Part shown: positions 12,541 through 25,973 of the stretch, piece by piece
Layout of the letters: each line of letters begins with the position of its first letter
Numbering within the stretch: the first letter of the stretch is position 1
Assembly (NCBI GenBank): GCA_028023455.1
Contig: JAQFVV010006271.1
Location: 3,936,173-4,000,172 of the forward strand
DNA: 64,000 nt
Source of the DNA: Epiperipatus broadwayi
Taxonomy: Eukaryota; Onychophora; Udeonychophora; Euonychophora; Peripatidae
Direction of reading: 5' to 3'
The notes under the pieces: generated by a model
What the model was told of the DNA's origin: nothing
The model's database searches: none
What the model saw: the letters and a program-made list of their open reading frames with translations, nothing else
Made by a program: the position numbers and the translations under genes

Positions 12541-12891
12541 TAGAATTAACGATAGAGATAGTGAATGCTTACTCTGACATTTATGTAAACAAACATATGC
12601 TTGATGGTGTTTTTGGTAAAATGCCATCTATTGATCATAAATATAAGCATCAGCAAGTTTAACTTGTTTTTTTCATAAATTTACCTTTTGAGGTGTTCCT
12701 GCAATGATATATATTGCAGAGGCTTCTATTATGTGGTGATACTGAACTTATATCAGACCCATATAGCTATCTGCCTTGCTATGCTGAGTTTGAGGACATT
12801 ACATGTCTAAAAAATTCATGCTTGCAAGCTGAATAGAAATTGATTCATAAATGCTCAGAGTTAGTGTTTAGATCTAGTTTTTTATTCCTAG

Positions 12892-12936
12892 CCTTCACTG
12901 ATGATAGCATATCAGCTTGAAATCATGATCTGAAGG
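12892..12936 (+). ncRNA. Hammerhead ribozyme motif (type I), family A
   Basis: Intact core boxes CTGATGA and GAAA, stem I CCTTCA/TGAAGG, stem II AGC/GCT with a 6-nt loop, short palindromic stem III (atcatgat) and predicted cleavage after GATC. Confidence 0.78.
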
Positions 12937-13287
12937 TGGAATTAACAATAGACATAGTGAATGCTTACTCTGATGTTTACATAAACAAACATACACTTGA
13001 CAGTGTTTTTGGTAAAATGCCATCTATTGATCATAAATACAAGCATTAGCAAGTTTAAATTGTTTTTTTCATAAATTTACCTTTTGATGTGTTCCTGCAA
13101 TGATATATATTGCAGAGGCTTCTACTATGTGGTGATACTGAACTGATATCAGACCCATATAGCTATCTGGCTTGCTATGCTGAGTTTGAGGACATTACGT
13201 GTCTAAAAAATTCATGCTTGCAAGCTGAATAGAAATTGTTTCATAAATGCTCAGAGTTAGTGTTTAGATCTAGTTTTTTATTCCTAC

Positions 13288-13332
13288 CCTTCACTGATGA
13301 TAGCATATCAGCTTGAAATCATGATCTGAAGG
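13288..13332 (+). ncRNA. Hammerhead ribozyme motif (type I), family A
   Basis: Same sequence organisation as the copy 396 bp upstream, with all core bases present. The outer stem I helix TTCC/GGAA is also intact. Confidence 0.78.
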
Positions 13333-13471
13333 TGGAATTATCAATAGACATAGTGAATGCTTACTCTGATGTTTACATAAACAAACATACACTTGACAGT
13401 GTTTTTGGTAAAATGCCATCTATTGATCATAAATACAAGCATTAGCAAGTTTAAATTGTTTTTTTTCATAA

Positions 13472-13543
13472 ATATATATATATATATATATATGGAAAAA
13501 ATCAAATGTATATATATATATATATATATATATACATTTGAAA
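13472..13543. repeat. (TA)n tracts with inverted flanks
   Basis: Two TA runs. The second is bracketed by caaatgta and tacatttg, giving a perfect hairpin. Confidence 0.8.
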
Positions 13544-13544
13544 A

Positions 13545-13990
13545 GTGTTAAGGTTATATCATAAATATAAAAAATATTTTTAAATGTTCAATTAGGGTAC
13601 AAAATTTCTAGCTGTGTAATTGTAATTAATATAATTATTATAAATAAAATAATTAAAAATAAACATCACAATACAAAAGTAAGGCTAAAAACAATAATAG
13701 AAAATGTGAAAAAGATATAAATTGGTAAAAGTTAATGAAAATATTCTGAAACTCTGAATAGATTTTAGCATAGGTGACAGATATTATCAGCAGGAAAAGA
13801 AAGAACAGTCTATTAAGAATTTTGATATTGTAAAAAATACATTTTTTTTTACATTTAGATAACAATTTAATAATATAGATCAATTTTAAGCAAATTTATT
13901 TTAGTCCTACATTATTATTGTTTTGTTGGCATTTTCTTATTATTTCCTTGCTCAATTTCATGAAATTGTAATAAAATTAATAATAATAGT
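13545..13990. other. AT-rich spacer, nothing recognised
   Basis: Only AT-biased short frames. No motif or repeat beyond poly-T at 13840. Confidence 0.5.
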
Positions 13991-13994
13991 GATA

Positions 13995-13996
<2 letters not shown>

Positions 13997-14038
<42 letters not shown>
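13997..14038. repeat. (CA)n(TA)n microsatellite
   Basis: About eight CA repeats followed directly by a TA run at the left edge of the Penelope-like element. Confidence 0.9.
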
Positions 14039-14041
<3 letters not shown>

Positions 14042-14045
14042 CGCA

Positions 14046-15368
14046 TAATTATAAATACAGTAATTAGATAATTAAAAATGTTATCCACTTAGTAGCACTT
14101 TTAATTAATCTAGTAATCTTTGTCAACTAACATATTGAAAAGACTAACCTTCCCACAATTCCATGATTTTAACATTTGCTGCCTGCCTATTAATTAAGTC
14201 AAGTTTTTATTTGTATATTAAAATGATTTTTATATAATGGGCAATTGCTGGCCAATGTGTTTACCTACTGTTGCTCAAATATGTAATTTTGTAATTTCTA
14301 CATATGAAGAAAATATTTTGAAAAGGAATGTTATCAAAAAAATATTACTGTATATTATCTATATGTTGATAATGTTTTTGTTTGTGGCAAACCAAATACA
14401 ATTTATGAGTTATTTAAAGAATTAAATAATTTAAAAGGCTAAAATAAATAAAAAAAAAACAGATTCAAATTCATTATTCATTCAATTTACTTGAAGTCAA
14501 TATATATGCTCAATTGTGTTATGACTATTAAACCAATAGTAAAAAGAGGTTATATTCCACATAAATCAAGAGATCCAATGTCACACATTATGGCAGGTTT
14601 AAAATTCTTCTTATTTAAAAATAATAGTATTTGCAAATATTCAATGGATGAAGGCAATAATATTGAAATATAATTGAATGAATTGTTAAATGTTGGCTAC
14701 AATTTTAATCATACATATAATGTTATTAGAGATTTTAATACAAAATACAAGAATAAAAAGTTTAATAATTATATTGATTCCTCTGCTAATAAAAATATGG
14801 ATATCAATACCATATATTCTAAATGATCAAGTAAGTTTTATAAGGAATATTTAAAAAGAATATGTACCCACATCCTACATTAAACAAAATAAATAACTCT
14901 AAAAATAAAACCTCATCTATAAAGAAAAATTGTATCATTTATATATGGATATGCAGGTGTGGCAGTGGATGTGTAGGTCAATCAGGGTGTACATTGGAAA
15001 AAATAACCAAAGAACACTTGTTATTAAAATGGTTTGAGAAATCGAAACAAAATTGTGAAGTAGATAGTATATCTGCATCTATTTTTACGATCATAATAAG
15101 TCATGTATTTATGGTATTGATTTCAATTTCAATAATGTAAAAATATTGCAAATTAAAAAAAATAACAATAAAAGCAAAATAAAAGAAGCTATGCTAATAT
15201 ACAATTACAAACACAATTTAATTACCAGGCAGCAAACGTTATGATCACAGAATTGAGGGAAAGTTATCCTTTCATAGTGTTATTAACAAAATTACTAGGA
15301 TAATTAAAAGTGCTCCTAAGTGGATAACATTTTTAATTATCTAATTATTGTATTTATAAATAATCAAT
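14046..15368 (+). mobile_element. Defective Penelope-like element with inverted 3' ends
   Basis: The left end (14046-14200) is an inverted copy, about 155 bp long, of the right end (15213-15368). Shared blocks include taattagataattaaaaat, gttatccactta and tttgctgcctg in the same order. Between them lies the + strand RT/GIY-YIG relic. The right arm carries the normal C-terminal codons and 3' tail, so the left arm is the misplaced inverted 3' end. Partial inverted terminal fragments are a known habit of PLE insertions. Confidence 0.7.
14225..15250 (+). pseudogene. PLE reverse transcriptase / GIY-YIG endonuclease, broken
   Basis: Frame pieces in order: MGNCWPMCLP...ICNFVISTYEENIL (PLE-style MG.NC motif), a shifted frame with YYLYVDNVFVCG in place of the RT YVDD box, GYIPHKSRDPMSHIMAGLKFF (the conserved YIP..S..P.SH block after the RT core), then IYIWICRCGSGCVGQSGCTL and EHLLLKW. 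The last is the GIY-YIG endonuclease with a C.CG...VGQ.G.TL signature. Frames change at about 14340, between 14440 and 14490, and near 14850, so the ORF is dead. The N-terminal part of the RT is missing. RT and nuclease would together prime and copy the element RNA at a nicked target. Confidence 0.7.
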
Positions 15369-15369
15369 T

Positions 15370-15892
15370 ATATTTATGTATATTGCTTTGAAAATTGATA
15401 AGTAGACATCGAAAAATATATAAATGGTAATTAGACCAGAAAGGACACCACTATTCATTGATTTTATTTTCTGATGAGCTTATTGCAGGAAGGACTATCA
15501 ATTCACATTTCCCAATGCAGATGTCAACCAACCTACAACAATATTTCCTGCTCATTACAGGATGTAGCACTATAGACACTGGAAGCATCTACAAATGTAT
15601 GTGTTTGGTTTCCTAAATGGCACTACTAGAGTTCCATCTCACTACAACCTTACTTACCATGGTCTGGCTATGTTGGACATAGCTCAGGATGTATGAGACT
15701 TTTGTGAGCAGGATGCAATGAATGTTTAGTGATGCAAAATGGAACACAACAACTAAATTTAATTTTTAATAAGTTTATTAAAAATAATTATTGATAAGTC
15801 CTTCCAATAGAGTTCATCATTTGTATCAAATGAAAGCTCATTTCAGTTCACCTTGTATGAAGAAGTCAAAAAGTTTTTACTTTATTCAAATA
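15370..15892. other. Unrecognised sequence
   Basis: A somewhat less AT-rich block at 15440-15720 looks like an old repeat, but shows no coding motif or terminal structure. Confidence 0.4.
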
Positions 15893-16290
15893 TGCATAAA
15901 GGTCTTTAGAATTTATTATCATATAATTATTCCAATATATAACAATTTCATGTCTGTAAATAATTATTATTCAGTCAAACATAGACATAGGTATTATCAC
16001 TTTATTCAGATGTGTATTATTCAGGTAAGCATTTAAACATTTATAAATAATCATCATTTAATTATTCTAATATATAACAATTTTATGTTGTAAATAATTA
16101 TTATTCATTCAAATGTAGATATAGGTCATCATTTTATCCAGATGTGTATTATTCAGATAAGCGTTTAAACATTTATAAATCATCATCATTTAATTATTCT
16201 GATATATAACGACTTCATGTTTGTAGATAATTATTATTCAGTCAAATATAGGCATATATTTTACACATACATTTGTTATCAGTCATTCCA
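15893..16290. repeat. Minisatellite, about 132-136 bp unit, three copies
   Basis: Units start near 15893, 16029 and 16161. The repeated landmarks are catttataaat.atcatca, atatataac.a.ttcatg, taaataattattattca and cagatgtgtattattcag. The last copy decays before 16290. Confidence 0.75.
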
Positions 16291-16400
16291 TATTTGTAAA
16301 ACATTTATAATTTTGAACATAAAACACATTTAATGTTTTCATATTACTTTATTATTTTTTATTGTTAACTTATTATAGAATTAATAATTGATAGGTGATA

Positions 16401-17715
<1,315 letters not shown>

Positions 17716-17719
17716 ATGA

Positions 17720-18010
17720 TTCTAAATATGTCCTTGTCTTTGTATAGGCATCTGCAAATAAATTCAGCCAGATAATTGTCTAGACATTGGCATGCAATGC
17801 TGTTTCTTGTTTTACCCCTTCAGTAGATCCCAAAATCTCTTGATGGTCTGGGTCTGCCATTAAAGATCATACACATAGAAAGCCACAAAAATCTGGGTGA
17901 AACATTTCTGTGCATATGTATAGAAAGTAATCACATAATGTGGACAATTTATGCTCATAGTATTGTATTAGCTGTAGGTTCAGATGCAACAAAATAAGCA
18001 GCTGTTACTG
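17720..18010 (-). pseudogene. Possible Merlin (ISXO2-like) transposase relic
   Basis: The minus strand reads WQTQTIKRFWDLLKG and, in a shifted frame, CLDNYLAEFICRCLYK. This is the order of the C-terminal part of ISXO2-like DDE transposases used by Merlin elements: an H.NTIE..W...K block carrying the catalytic Glu, then a (S/D).YLDEF..R block. Here the position of the catalytic Glu is Lys (QTIK) and there are stops and frame changes. No terminal inverted repeats were identified. This rests on two short blocks, so it is tentative. Confidence 0.4.
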
Positions 18011-18014
18011 ATCA

Positions 18015-18526
18015 ATAGTGTTGTAGTTTCAACCATGATAATCACATCATGTGACCACTAAACAGCTTTTACAGTCATAGTGAAGTATTAAGCATACATT
18101 TACCACAAAAGTAATATTATTATGTGTTTTTTTAAACAGAACCAGTTCCACCAAGCGATGCTACCAATTGGTTTAAATTTTATCAACCTTTATAAAATCT
18201 GGAAATGAATTACTTTTTGTTTGTAATATGCCTACATGTTAAAATTTCCATGAAACTTTGAAACTTTGTTTAACATGTGAGTATTCTATTTAAAATGAAA
18301 TGCAAATTAAATTGATGCTGCTGCTCCCAGAGTTTATATATTTACCTATTGAAGCAGTCGATGTCTAATTATCATCGAGCTTCATGCTTCACATCTACAC
18401 TAACCTCCTGTGGGGACTGCAATTCAGAGCTCATTGTAAATAAATGCCATTCACCCACACACTGTAGGCATAATTATCCAAAAATTTAATAAAATTATTT
18501 AGTAAGGTAAAACGGTAGTTGTGTGA

Positions 18527-18530
<4 letters not shown>
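18015..18530. other. AT-rich sequence, nothing recognised
   Basis: May include the rest of the DNA-transposon relic, but nothing alignable was seen. Confidence 0.4.

Positions 18531-18532
<2 letters not shown>

Positions 18533-18562
<30 letters not shown>
18533..18562. repeat. (TA)n microsatellite
   Basis: TA run immediately left of the family B array. It probably marks the insertion target. Confidence 0.9.
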
Positions 18563-18567
<5 letters not shown>

Positions 18568-18714
18568 AACAAAAACAAGTTTTAATCACATTAAAACTTG
18601 CTGACACTTGTATTTATGATCAACAGATAGCGTTTTTACCAAAAACACGATTAAGCATTTGTTTATATAAGCGATCAAAGAGTCAGAATTAATTATCTCT
18701 TTCATTTTAGCCCA

Positions 18715-18761
18715 CTTTCAGATCAGCTGATTTCAAGCTATTTTGCTATCATCAGTGAAAG
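18715..18761 (-). ncRNA. Hammerhead ribozyme motif (type I), family B
   Basis: Minus strand: CTTTCA stem I, CTGATGA, stem II AGC/GCT with loop AAAATA, GAAA, stem III ATC/GAT closed by AGCT, cleavage after GATC, then TGAAAG. All core bases are present. Confidence 0.78.
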
Positions 18762-19128
18762 ACAGAGCCAAGAAACTAGATCTAAAAACTGACTCCAAGT
18801 GTTTATGCACAGAGTTTCTATCAGTTTGCAAGCATGAAATTTTTCAGACCGATAAAGTCTTCAAATTCAGCCAAACAAGCTAGATAGCTATATGTGTCTG
18901 ATCTCAGTTCAGCTTCTCCACATAGTCAAAGCCTCTGCAATCTATATCATTGCGGAAACCTTTAAAGGTAGATTTATGAAAAACAAAAACAAGTTTTAAT
19001 CACGTTAAAAACTGCTGACGCTTGTATTTATGATCAACAGATGGCATTTTTACCAAAAACACCATCAAGCGTTTGTTTACATAAATGATCAAAGAGTCAG
19101 AATTAACTATCTCTTTCGTTTTAGCCCA

Positions 19129-19175
19129 CTTTCAGATCAGCTGCTTTCAAGCTATTTTGCTATCATCAGTGAAAG
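19129..19175 (-). ncRNA. Hammerhead motif, family B, stem III altered
   Basis: Core boxes are intact, but the first base after GAAA is G instead of T, which breaks a stem III pair. Confidence 0.7.
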
Positions 19176-19541
19176 ACAGAGCCAAGAAACTAGATCTAAA
19201 AACTGACTCCAAGTGTTTACGCACAGAGTTTCTATCAGTTTGCAAGCATGAAATTTTTCAGACCGATAAAGTCTTCAAATTCAGCCAAACAAGCTAGATA
19301 GATATATGGGTCTGATCTCAGTTCAGCTTCTCCACATAGTCAAAGCCTCTGCAATCTATATCATTGCGGAAACCTTTAAAGGTAGATTTATGAAAAACAA
19401 AAACAAGTTTTAATCATGTTAAAACCTGCTGACGCTTGTATTTATGATCAACAGATGGCGTTTTTACCAAAAACACCATCAAGCATTTGTTTACATAAAC
19501 GATCAAAGAGCAGAATTAACTATCTCTTTCGTTTTAGCCCA

Positions 19542-19588
19542 CTTTCAGATCAGCTGATTTCAAGCTATTTTGCTATCATCAGTGAAAG
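19542..19588 (-). ncRNA. Hammerhead ribozyme motif (type I), family B
   Basis: Intact copy with the same stems and core as the motif at 18715-18761. Confidence 0.78.
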
Positions 19589-19954
19589 ACAGAGCCAAGA
19601 AACGAGATCTAAAATCTGACTCCAAGTGTTTATGCACAGAGTTTCTATCAGTTTGCAAGCATGAAATTTTTCAGACTGATAAAGTCTTCAAATTCAGCCA
19701 AACAAGCTAGATAGCTATATGGGTCTGATCTCAGTTCAGCTTCTCACATAGTCAAAGCCTCTGCAATCTATATCATTGCGGAAACCTTTAAAGGTAGATT
19801 TATGAAAAACAAAAACAAGTTTTAATCACGTTAAAACCTGCTGACACTTGTATTTATGATCAACAGATGGTGTTTTTACCAAAAACACGATCAAGCGTTT
19901 GTTTACATAAACGATCAAAGAGTCAGAATTAACTATCTCTTTCATTTTAGCCCA

Positions 19955-20001
19955 TTTTCAGATCAGCTGATTTCATGCTATTTTGCTATCATCAGTGAAA
20001 G
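19955..20001 (-). ncRNA. Hammerhead motif, family B, weakened stems
   Basis: Core boxes are present. One stem I pair is lost (TGAAAA against CTTTCA) and stem II has GCAT in place of GCTT. Confidence 0.65.
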
Positions 20002-20332
20002 ATAGAGCCAAGAAACTAGATCTAAAAACTGACTCCAAGTGTAAAAACGCCATCTGTTGATCATAAATACAAGCTTCAGCAGGTCCTAACGTGATTAAAA
20101 CTTGTTTTTGTTTTTCATAAATCTACCTTTAAAGGTTTCTGCAATGATATAGATTAAAGAGGCTTTGACTATGTGGAGAAGCTGAACTGAGATCAGACCC
20201 ATAAAGCTATCTAGCTTGTTTGGCTGAATTTGAAGACTTTATCGGTCTGAAAAATTTCATGCTTGCAAACTGATAGAAACTCTGTGCATAAACACTTGGA
20301 GTCAGTTTTTAGATCTAGTTTCTTGGCTCTGT

Positions 20333-20380
20333 CTTTCACTAATGATAGCAAAAATAGCTTGAAATCAGCTGATCTGAAAG
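20333..20380 (+). ncRNA. Hammerhead motif with mutated core, family B
   Basis: The core box reads CTAATGA and the stem II loop has one extra A. Stem I and the GATC cleavage site are kept. Probably inactive. Confidence 0.65.
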
Positions 20381-20748
20381 TGGGCTAAAACGAAAGAGAT
20401 AGTTAATTCCGACTCTTTGATCGTTTATGTAAACAAACGCTTGATCGTGTTTTTGGTAAAAACGCCATCTGTTGATCATAAATACAAGCGTCATCAGGTT
20501 TTAACGTGATTAAAACTTTGATTTTGTTTTTCATAAATCTACCTTTAAAGCTTTCCGCAATGATATAGATTGCAGAGGCTTTGACTATGTGGAGAAGCTG
20601 AACTGAGATCAGACCCATATAGCTATCTAGCTTGTTTGGCTGAATTTGAAGACTTTTTCGGTCTGAAAAATTTCATGCTTGCAAACTGATAGAAACTCTG
20701 TGCATAAACACTTGGAGTCAGTTTTTACATCTAGTTTCTTGGCTCTGT

Positions 20749-20795
20749 CTTTCACTGATGATAGCAAAATAGCTTGAAATCAGCTGATCTGAAAG
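20749..20795 (+). ncRNA. Hammerhead ribozyme motif (type I), family B
   Basis: Intact core, CTTTCA/TGAAAG stem I, palindromic stem III and GATC cleavage site. The outer stem I helix (GGCTC/GGGCT) beyond the TGT/T loop is present. Confidence 0.78.
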
Positions 20796-22776
20796 TGGGC
20801 TAAACGAAAGAGATAGTTAATTCTGACTCTTTGATCGTTTATGTAAACAAACGCTTGATCCTGTTTTTAGTAAAATCGTCATCTGTTGATCGTATATATA
20901 TATATATATGAACGAAGCAATAATTTTATTAATATTTATTGATGAAAGCAAAACATTTTCTTTATATATATATGTTGTGACCTTTTATTTAGGTTCCTAA
21001 ATTAATAATTTCAAAATTTTAAATGATGATATATTTAACATCAAAATCTTACTAAAGTGGTTTTCAATAGAGATTATTTTGAATGTACTGGGAAATTTGC
21101 TTTAGTGGAGATGAGATTTCAAACCCAGTCTAGGCTCTGACTAGACTAAAATAACAATTTAAAAGTATTATTATTGTTTGGTAGATAAATACATTGCTAT
21201 TTTATTAGTTTTGAATAGCAATTGAAATAAATAAATAATTAAATCAAATTGTTAAAGTCTTGTAAAATAAATCATTATAGTAAATTATTTAAGCATATTT
21301 TTTATGTAGTATATCTAAAGCTGTCTTAAGTGGTAATGGATAGTTATTAAAAATGAAGCCAGAGGGGGTAATACTAATTATGCATACCCAAAATCATTGG
21401 CTAATTCTCTCCCAGAGTGCAATATAATAAAAGCTATATATGTTTTAACAAAACTATAGGGGGTGGACTAATTAAGAAAAACAAGAACCAAGTAAACAAA
21501 AACCTCAGCTCTGATTTAAAATAAATTAAAAAAAAATTAAAAATCAACAAAATTCTGAAATCTAATTGTATGGAAGTAGAATACCTTGCTGTCTAAAGAT
21601 GTTTGAATAAGAAATCTTAAAAACCTTGCTATATTTTAAGCCATTTCCACGACTGCATATTTCCTAGGATTGACACTGGAGAAGGAAGTTAAAACCATGG
21701 AGATAAGTTTTTATTTGAATAAGTACTGCTTTAAACCCAGGAAAATTCAAGCAAAAGTAAGCCTTTGCTTTTATGTTATGTATATTTTTAAAATATCTTC
21801 TTTGGAAATGACACGCAAATCATTTATAAGCAGACTAAAAAGTTGATAATGTTTATATTTCGCGTGCTAGTCTTGTTATCCAGCAGAACGATGTTATATG
21901 CTTGTAAAGTAAAATATCAAGTTAAAAATAATAATAATAATAATTGGAGATAATATTAAAACAAGTGTTATATATGATATATAGAAAATAAATTTAAAAG
22001 TCATTTTGAAATAATCTAACTTTTAATAAAGTAAATATGAAAATATTTTCGTAATGTTATTCTCTATAGTCTGCAAAATTTTATCGCGCGGGAACCTATG
22101 TAATGAAAGAACTAGTCAATTACCAGCTGATTAAAATGCTAGATATGTCAACGTGATAATTGGATAAATTCGTCTTAGTATTAGTAGATAGTTATTATTT
22201 TGCCAATGGAAGTATAATAAAATAAATGTTTGTTTTTAAAATTGTATTGGGAAAATATACGTCGTCGTCGTAATAGTATTTTAAAATATTTACAATGCTC
22301 GGATTATTGAAAGTTGTTACACATTACTGTATGGAGGGAAAATCAAACCCGTAAATAACTTTAAAAAAGAAAATAAATATATTAAGTGTGATAAAATTCG
22401 ACTGATGTCCAAAAAAAATTATCTTGATCTTAAAAGTAATAAATGATTTTTGTTATATTTCATTTGAAACGCTTACTGAATAAATCAATAAAGATTTTAA
22501 TAAGTTTGTTTTGAAGTTTGTTTTGAATTATCTAGAGCAAGTAGATAAATTTATCTTTTTAAATATGCTACAATTAGAAACGTGAATATTAATTGCCTGA
22601 TGAATTATCGCCACGGAAACTCTTAAATAATTTCTACTTTTGGATAAGTGTTGAATTTTGTTCTATTATCCATACAACAGGATAATGAAATATATATGCT
22701 TAATCTAGACTGATTGGTCATCCTAATAACCATTTATATTATTCTAACTCACCAGGATAAATAACTTGGGACAGAG

Positions 22777-22783
22777 TATAAAA
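22777..22783 (+). promoter_or_regulatory. Candidate LTR TATA box
   Basis: TATAAAA in the 5' LTR, conserved at 34662-34668 in the 3' LTR. Selected from many AT-rich options because of its cleaner, less AT-rich upstream context; tentative. Confidence 0.3.
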
Positions 22784-24552
22784 TTTAAGGGATAAAAATG
22801 TGCTTTTATTTTTCTTTATCATTGCTGCCTTATTACTTACGTAATGTATTACTTAGAAATTTTGTTTTTAAACATATGTGTTTTACAATGGCATGAAATA
22901 TATATATATATATATATTAAGTTCAAAAAAAATGTGTAAAATATATATCTACTTGAGGTATGTTTTTTTTTTTTTTTTTAGTTATGAGAAAACCAGAAAA
23001 TATATATATATCATTTATTTAGAGAGAGTGATAAAAAATATTTACTTCTCAAATAGTGTAAAACTAGTTTTAAAATAAAAAAAGTAAAATATATAAAAAA
23101 AGGTAAATGTACAGACATTTTATCAAAAACATATATACATATTGGCATGACTGAATTATTTTCTTATATAAAAGAAAATCTGATATAAACCTTTTTCATT
23201 TTTGTAATTTGCTATAGAAGTGAACGTGTCCACTTTGAATACAAATACAGGTTTGATCTTTATTGTTTAAATCCGTTGTGCTCTCTTTAATAAAATATAG
23301 TTGTCATTCTAAAATGATTAACAATCATTGGACATAGGTATTTTGGTTTGGCTGTTGATCCATTAATGGTTTTACATTATAAAATGGAATATGTAGATTT
23401 TCACTGTTATTGTTGGTATTGTTTTTGTCTTGCTATAATTTGAGAATGACTAGTGACAGTTTTTAGTTAATGGGATGTTCCAATTGAATGGCATCCAATA
23501 TATTAATATTTATATGGAGCATAGGCTGATGAAGTGTCACCTATGGCTAATTTCATGAGAGAAAAGATGGATAGAATCTGAGCAGTAATTAATGCTCATT
23601 AGTATAAATAATCCTAAAAAGAAAGGATATCTATGGTTTGAATTCTAGTCTTTTCGTGGTGAGGCAAGGCCCACACACGTATGTATACCCATAGAGAGGT
23701 ATAGAATCAGCCATATATTATTATACAACTGTCATGTTGTTTTTATAAAGTCTCCCATCTTAGTGTTAAATTCCTCATGATAATATAGAGATAGTTTTTT
23801 CCACCATGTATGGTGAAGTGTAACAGGTCAAAATCATATAGCAAGTATGGAAACAATGTTAAAGCTAGGAATACAGATCTAGCATAGTGTTTTCTTAATT
23901 GAAATAGTGTTTATGATGTTGGAGGATCATCATCCATACAGACAGACCAAACCAGAATCTATTTGTAATTGTAGAATTTAAAATGTAAAAGTAAGAGATG
24001 CACATTGGCAGAATGGATTCATTTTCATCAAATAATGATGTGACAGTAGAATTGTAAGATCAGTTACATATTCAAGGGTTGAGCTGTGGACATAGGTAAT
24101 GCTTAATGAGATCTGTGTGTATTTGACTTTTAATGTCTAGTCTTCATTTAATGCACTAAACTTATTCATTTCAAAGTTAAATAAGTTAGTAATTGCACAG
24201 AATGTGATAATTGCCCTTATCATATTCTGATAAAAGATAGGGCTTTGGGATAATGCAATACTTTATAATGTTGGAATTCTAAATTTAAACTTTGTGCATA
24301 TCCTAGAGTTCTAAATATACTGCTATTATGTAATTTAAGTGCTAGTGCAGCTTAAATAGGTTTTATTATCTGATTCTTAAAAATATGCCAAAGAGTAACA
24401 AATGATATTTTGAACATTATTTTCTATTTGGTTGTATCATTTGCTGAGTATATGGTCAAGGGGATAATAAGTATTTGTCCCATCCATAAATTATTTCAAT
24501 AGATTAGTTTTATTTCATGCCATATCTGTAAATTAAAATTTTGTACATAGTG

Positions 24553-24558
24553 TAAATA
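24553..24558 (+). terminator. Candidate LTR polyadenylation signal
   Basis: An AATAAA in gtgtaaataaagtttgttg, followed by a T/G-rich stretch (gttgcatgtagtctta). It is conserved in the 3' LTR near 36436. Placement of R is inferred. Confidence 0.3.
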
Positions 24559-25973
24559 AAGTTTGTTGTATTTAAAAATTTATGTAGTTGCATGTAGTCT
24601 TATTGCTAATTACCACATCTATACACTATTATTGTTATTGCTATCAACCTATCAGAAGATTATAAATTGAAATCATTCTCAACCAATATAGCACTACTAA
24701 CTATATTATGCTATATCATAATAATTTTGGTAAGTCTTATAATTTATTGGTACATCTAATGCATCATCACACAATAATCAAAATGTTAATAACTTGTAGT
24801 ACAGATTGTTTTAAACAATATATTAAAAGATAAACTAGTAACATGATTTAATTGATTTAGTTAAATCCGCAGAGCTATCATTCACTGATCTTGATCACAT
24901 GGTTTATAATTATTTAAGAAAAGGAATTTGGTAAGTTATTGTTTTTTTTTAATTATCAAAAAGTCATTTTCATTCATAAATTTTAAAGTTTATATTAATT
25001 ATAAAGTTTATGAGTAACTGCTAAATATAGTTCTTAATTTGAGTTTATATTGAGAGCTGTTTTGTGCATTATGTTTGGGTAGTGGTAAAATCCCTCTTAC
25101 TGACCCAAATATATGTTGTATAATGATTTTTAGTGTTTGAACCCTGAGAAGAATTAGTTGTTAAGTTTCAAGATAAAATTTAAATTTGTAATGAAATTTA
25201 TAATTAGTCAATTGTTATAGTTGGACTTGAAATAGATTACTTTCACTGTTTTATGAAAGTTAACCAAACTTTAAGGTAAATTATTTTATTTTGGACTCAA
25301 ATGTATAGTTTGTTTTAACTTCAGGATAAACATTCTGGTTGTGTCAAGCTTGAAATCCCTATTTTTATTTAACTTATCTTTTTACCATTTAATACCATAT
25401 TAGGTCATAGTTTAAGATTTCAATCTCCATCATTAACATTATTCTTCAATTTCATCTTGATCGTTCTTTTATTTATTCATTCTCATTTGACATTAATTCA
25501 TTATCATAATTGATTAATCATACATTAACTTTTATTCTTTTATCATCTTAACTATTCATTAACTCTTGCTCTATCATCATCTTAATCATTCATTATTCTC
25601 ATACATATTCTTTTCTCTTCATTCTTAGACTCATTTCATTCCACTATTTCATTATTACTTCTTTCCATCATCCATTTAGTCATCTACATCATAATTTTCT
25701 TATCATTTCATTTATAAGTTTAATTTCATAATCACTCAAGACATATAATTATTAGTTATTTTATTAATTTGCTGAATATCAAATTTAACTCATCTCATTT
25801 TGTTTGTGTGGATTTCAGGGCTGGTTTGACCAGAAGTTTTTATCTTTATTAGTCGCCTTGTGATCTTCTTTAGATCGACAGTTTCATGCTAGTTTTATTC
25901 AATCCAGGAATCATTTCGTTAGTTTTGCATTTTTGTTTCTTCATGCTTATATTCTTGATCGTGTGAGTATGTT

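Larger units (their letters stand above)
11953..13470. repeat. Retrozyme-like tandem array, family A, with orientation switch
   Basis: The first part (to about 12430) is in minus orientation: a partial unit, then a full unit. At about 12432 the array flips, and three + strand units follow. Hammerhead start points at 12496, 12892 and 13288 give a period of exactly 396 bp. Each unit carries a cttgtatttatgatcaa-type segment, a gtgttttaccaaaa segment and the hammerhead. TA microsatellites flank the array at 11939-11957 and 13472-13491. The size, tandem arrangement, one ribozyme per unit and AT-microsatellite insertion fit metazoan retrozymes (non-autonomous circRNA-producing retroelements). Confidence 0.8.
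18562..20890. repeat. Retrozyme-like tandem array, family B, with orientation switch
   Basis: Four minus-orientation units (18562 to about 20040) are followed by two + orientation units (about 20041-20890). Hammerhead spacing is 414, 413 and 413 bp in the first block and 416 bp in the second. Shared segments are aaaaacaagttttaatca, cttgtatttatgatcaac, gtttttaccaaaaacac, the hammerhead, and gcctctgcaatctatatc. At about 20041 a minus unit is cut short after ctccaagtgt and joins a + unit starting at aaaaacgccatctg. Both ends abut TA tracts (18533-18562, 20892-20909). Frames of about 70 codons inside are shadows of the repeat. Confidence 0.82.

Noticed and set aside
11953-13470. CRISPR-like array
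   Set aside because: Regular repeats, but the whole 396-bp unit repeats with no variable spacers, and the genome is eukaryotic.
19085-20618. Small frames of about 70 codons inside family B units
   Set aside because: Translations of the repeat unit on either strand, not conserved as proteins between units. The ribozyme explains the constraint better.
22597-22630. CTGATGA followed by GAAA inside the LTR (also at about 34477)
   Set aside because: The segment between the boxes cannot form stem II, and the flanks do not pair as stem I. Not a hammerhead.
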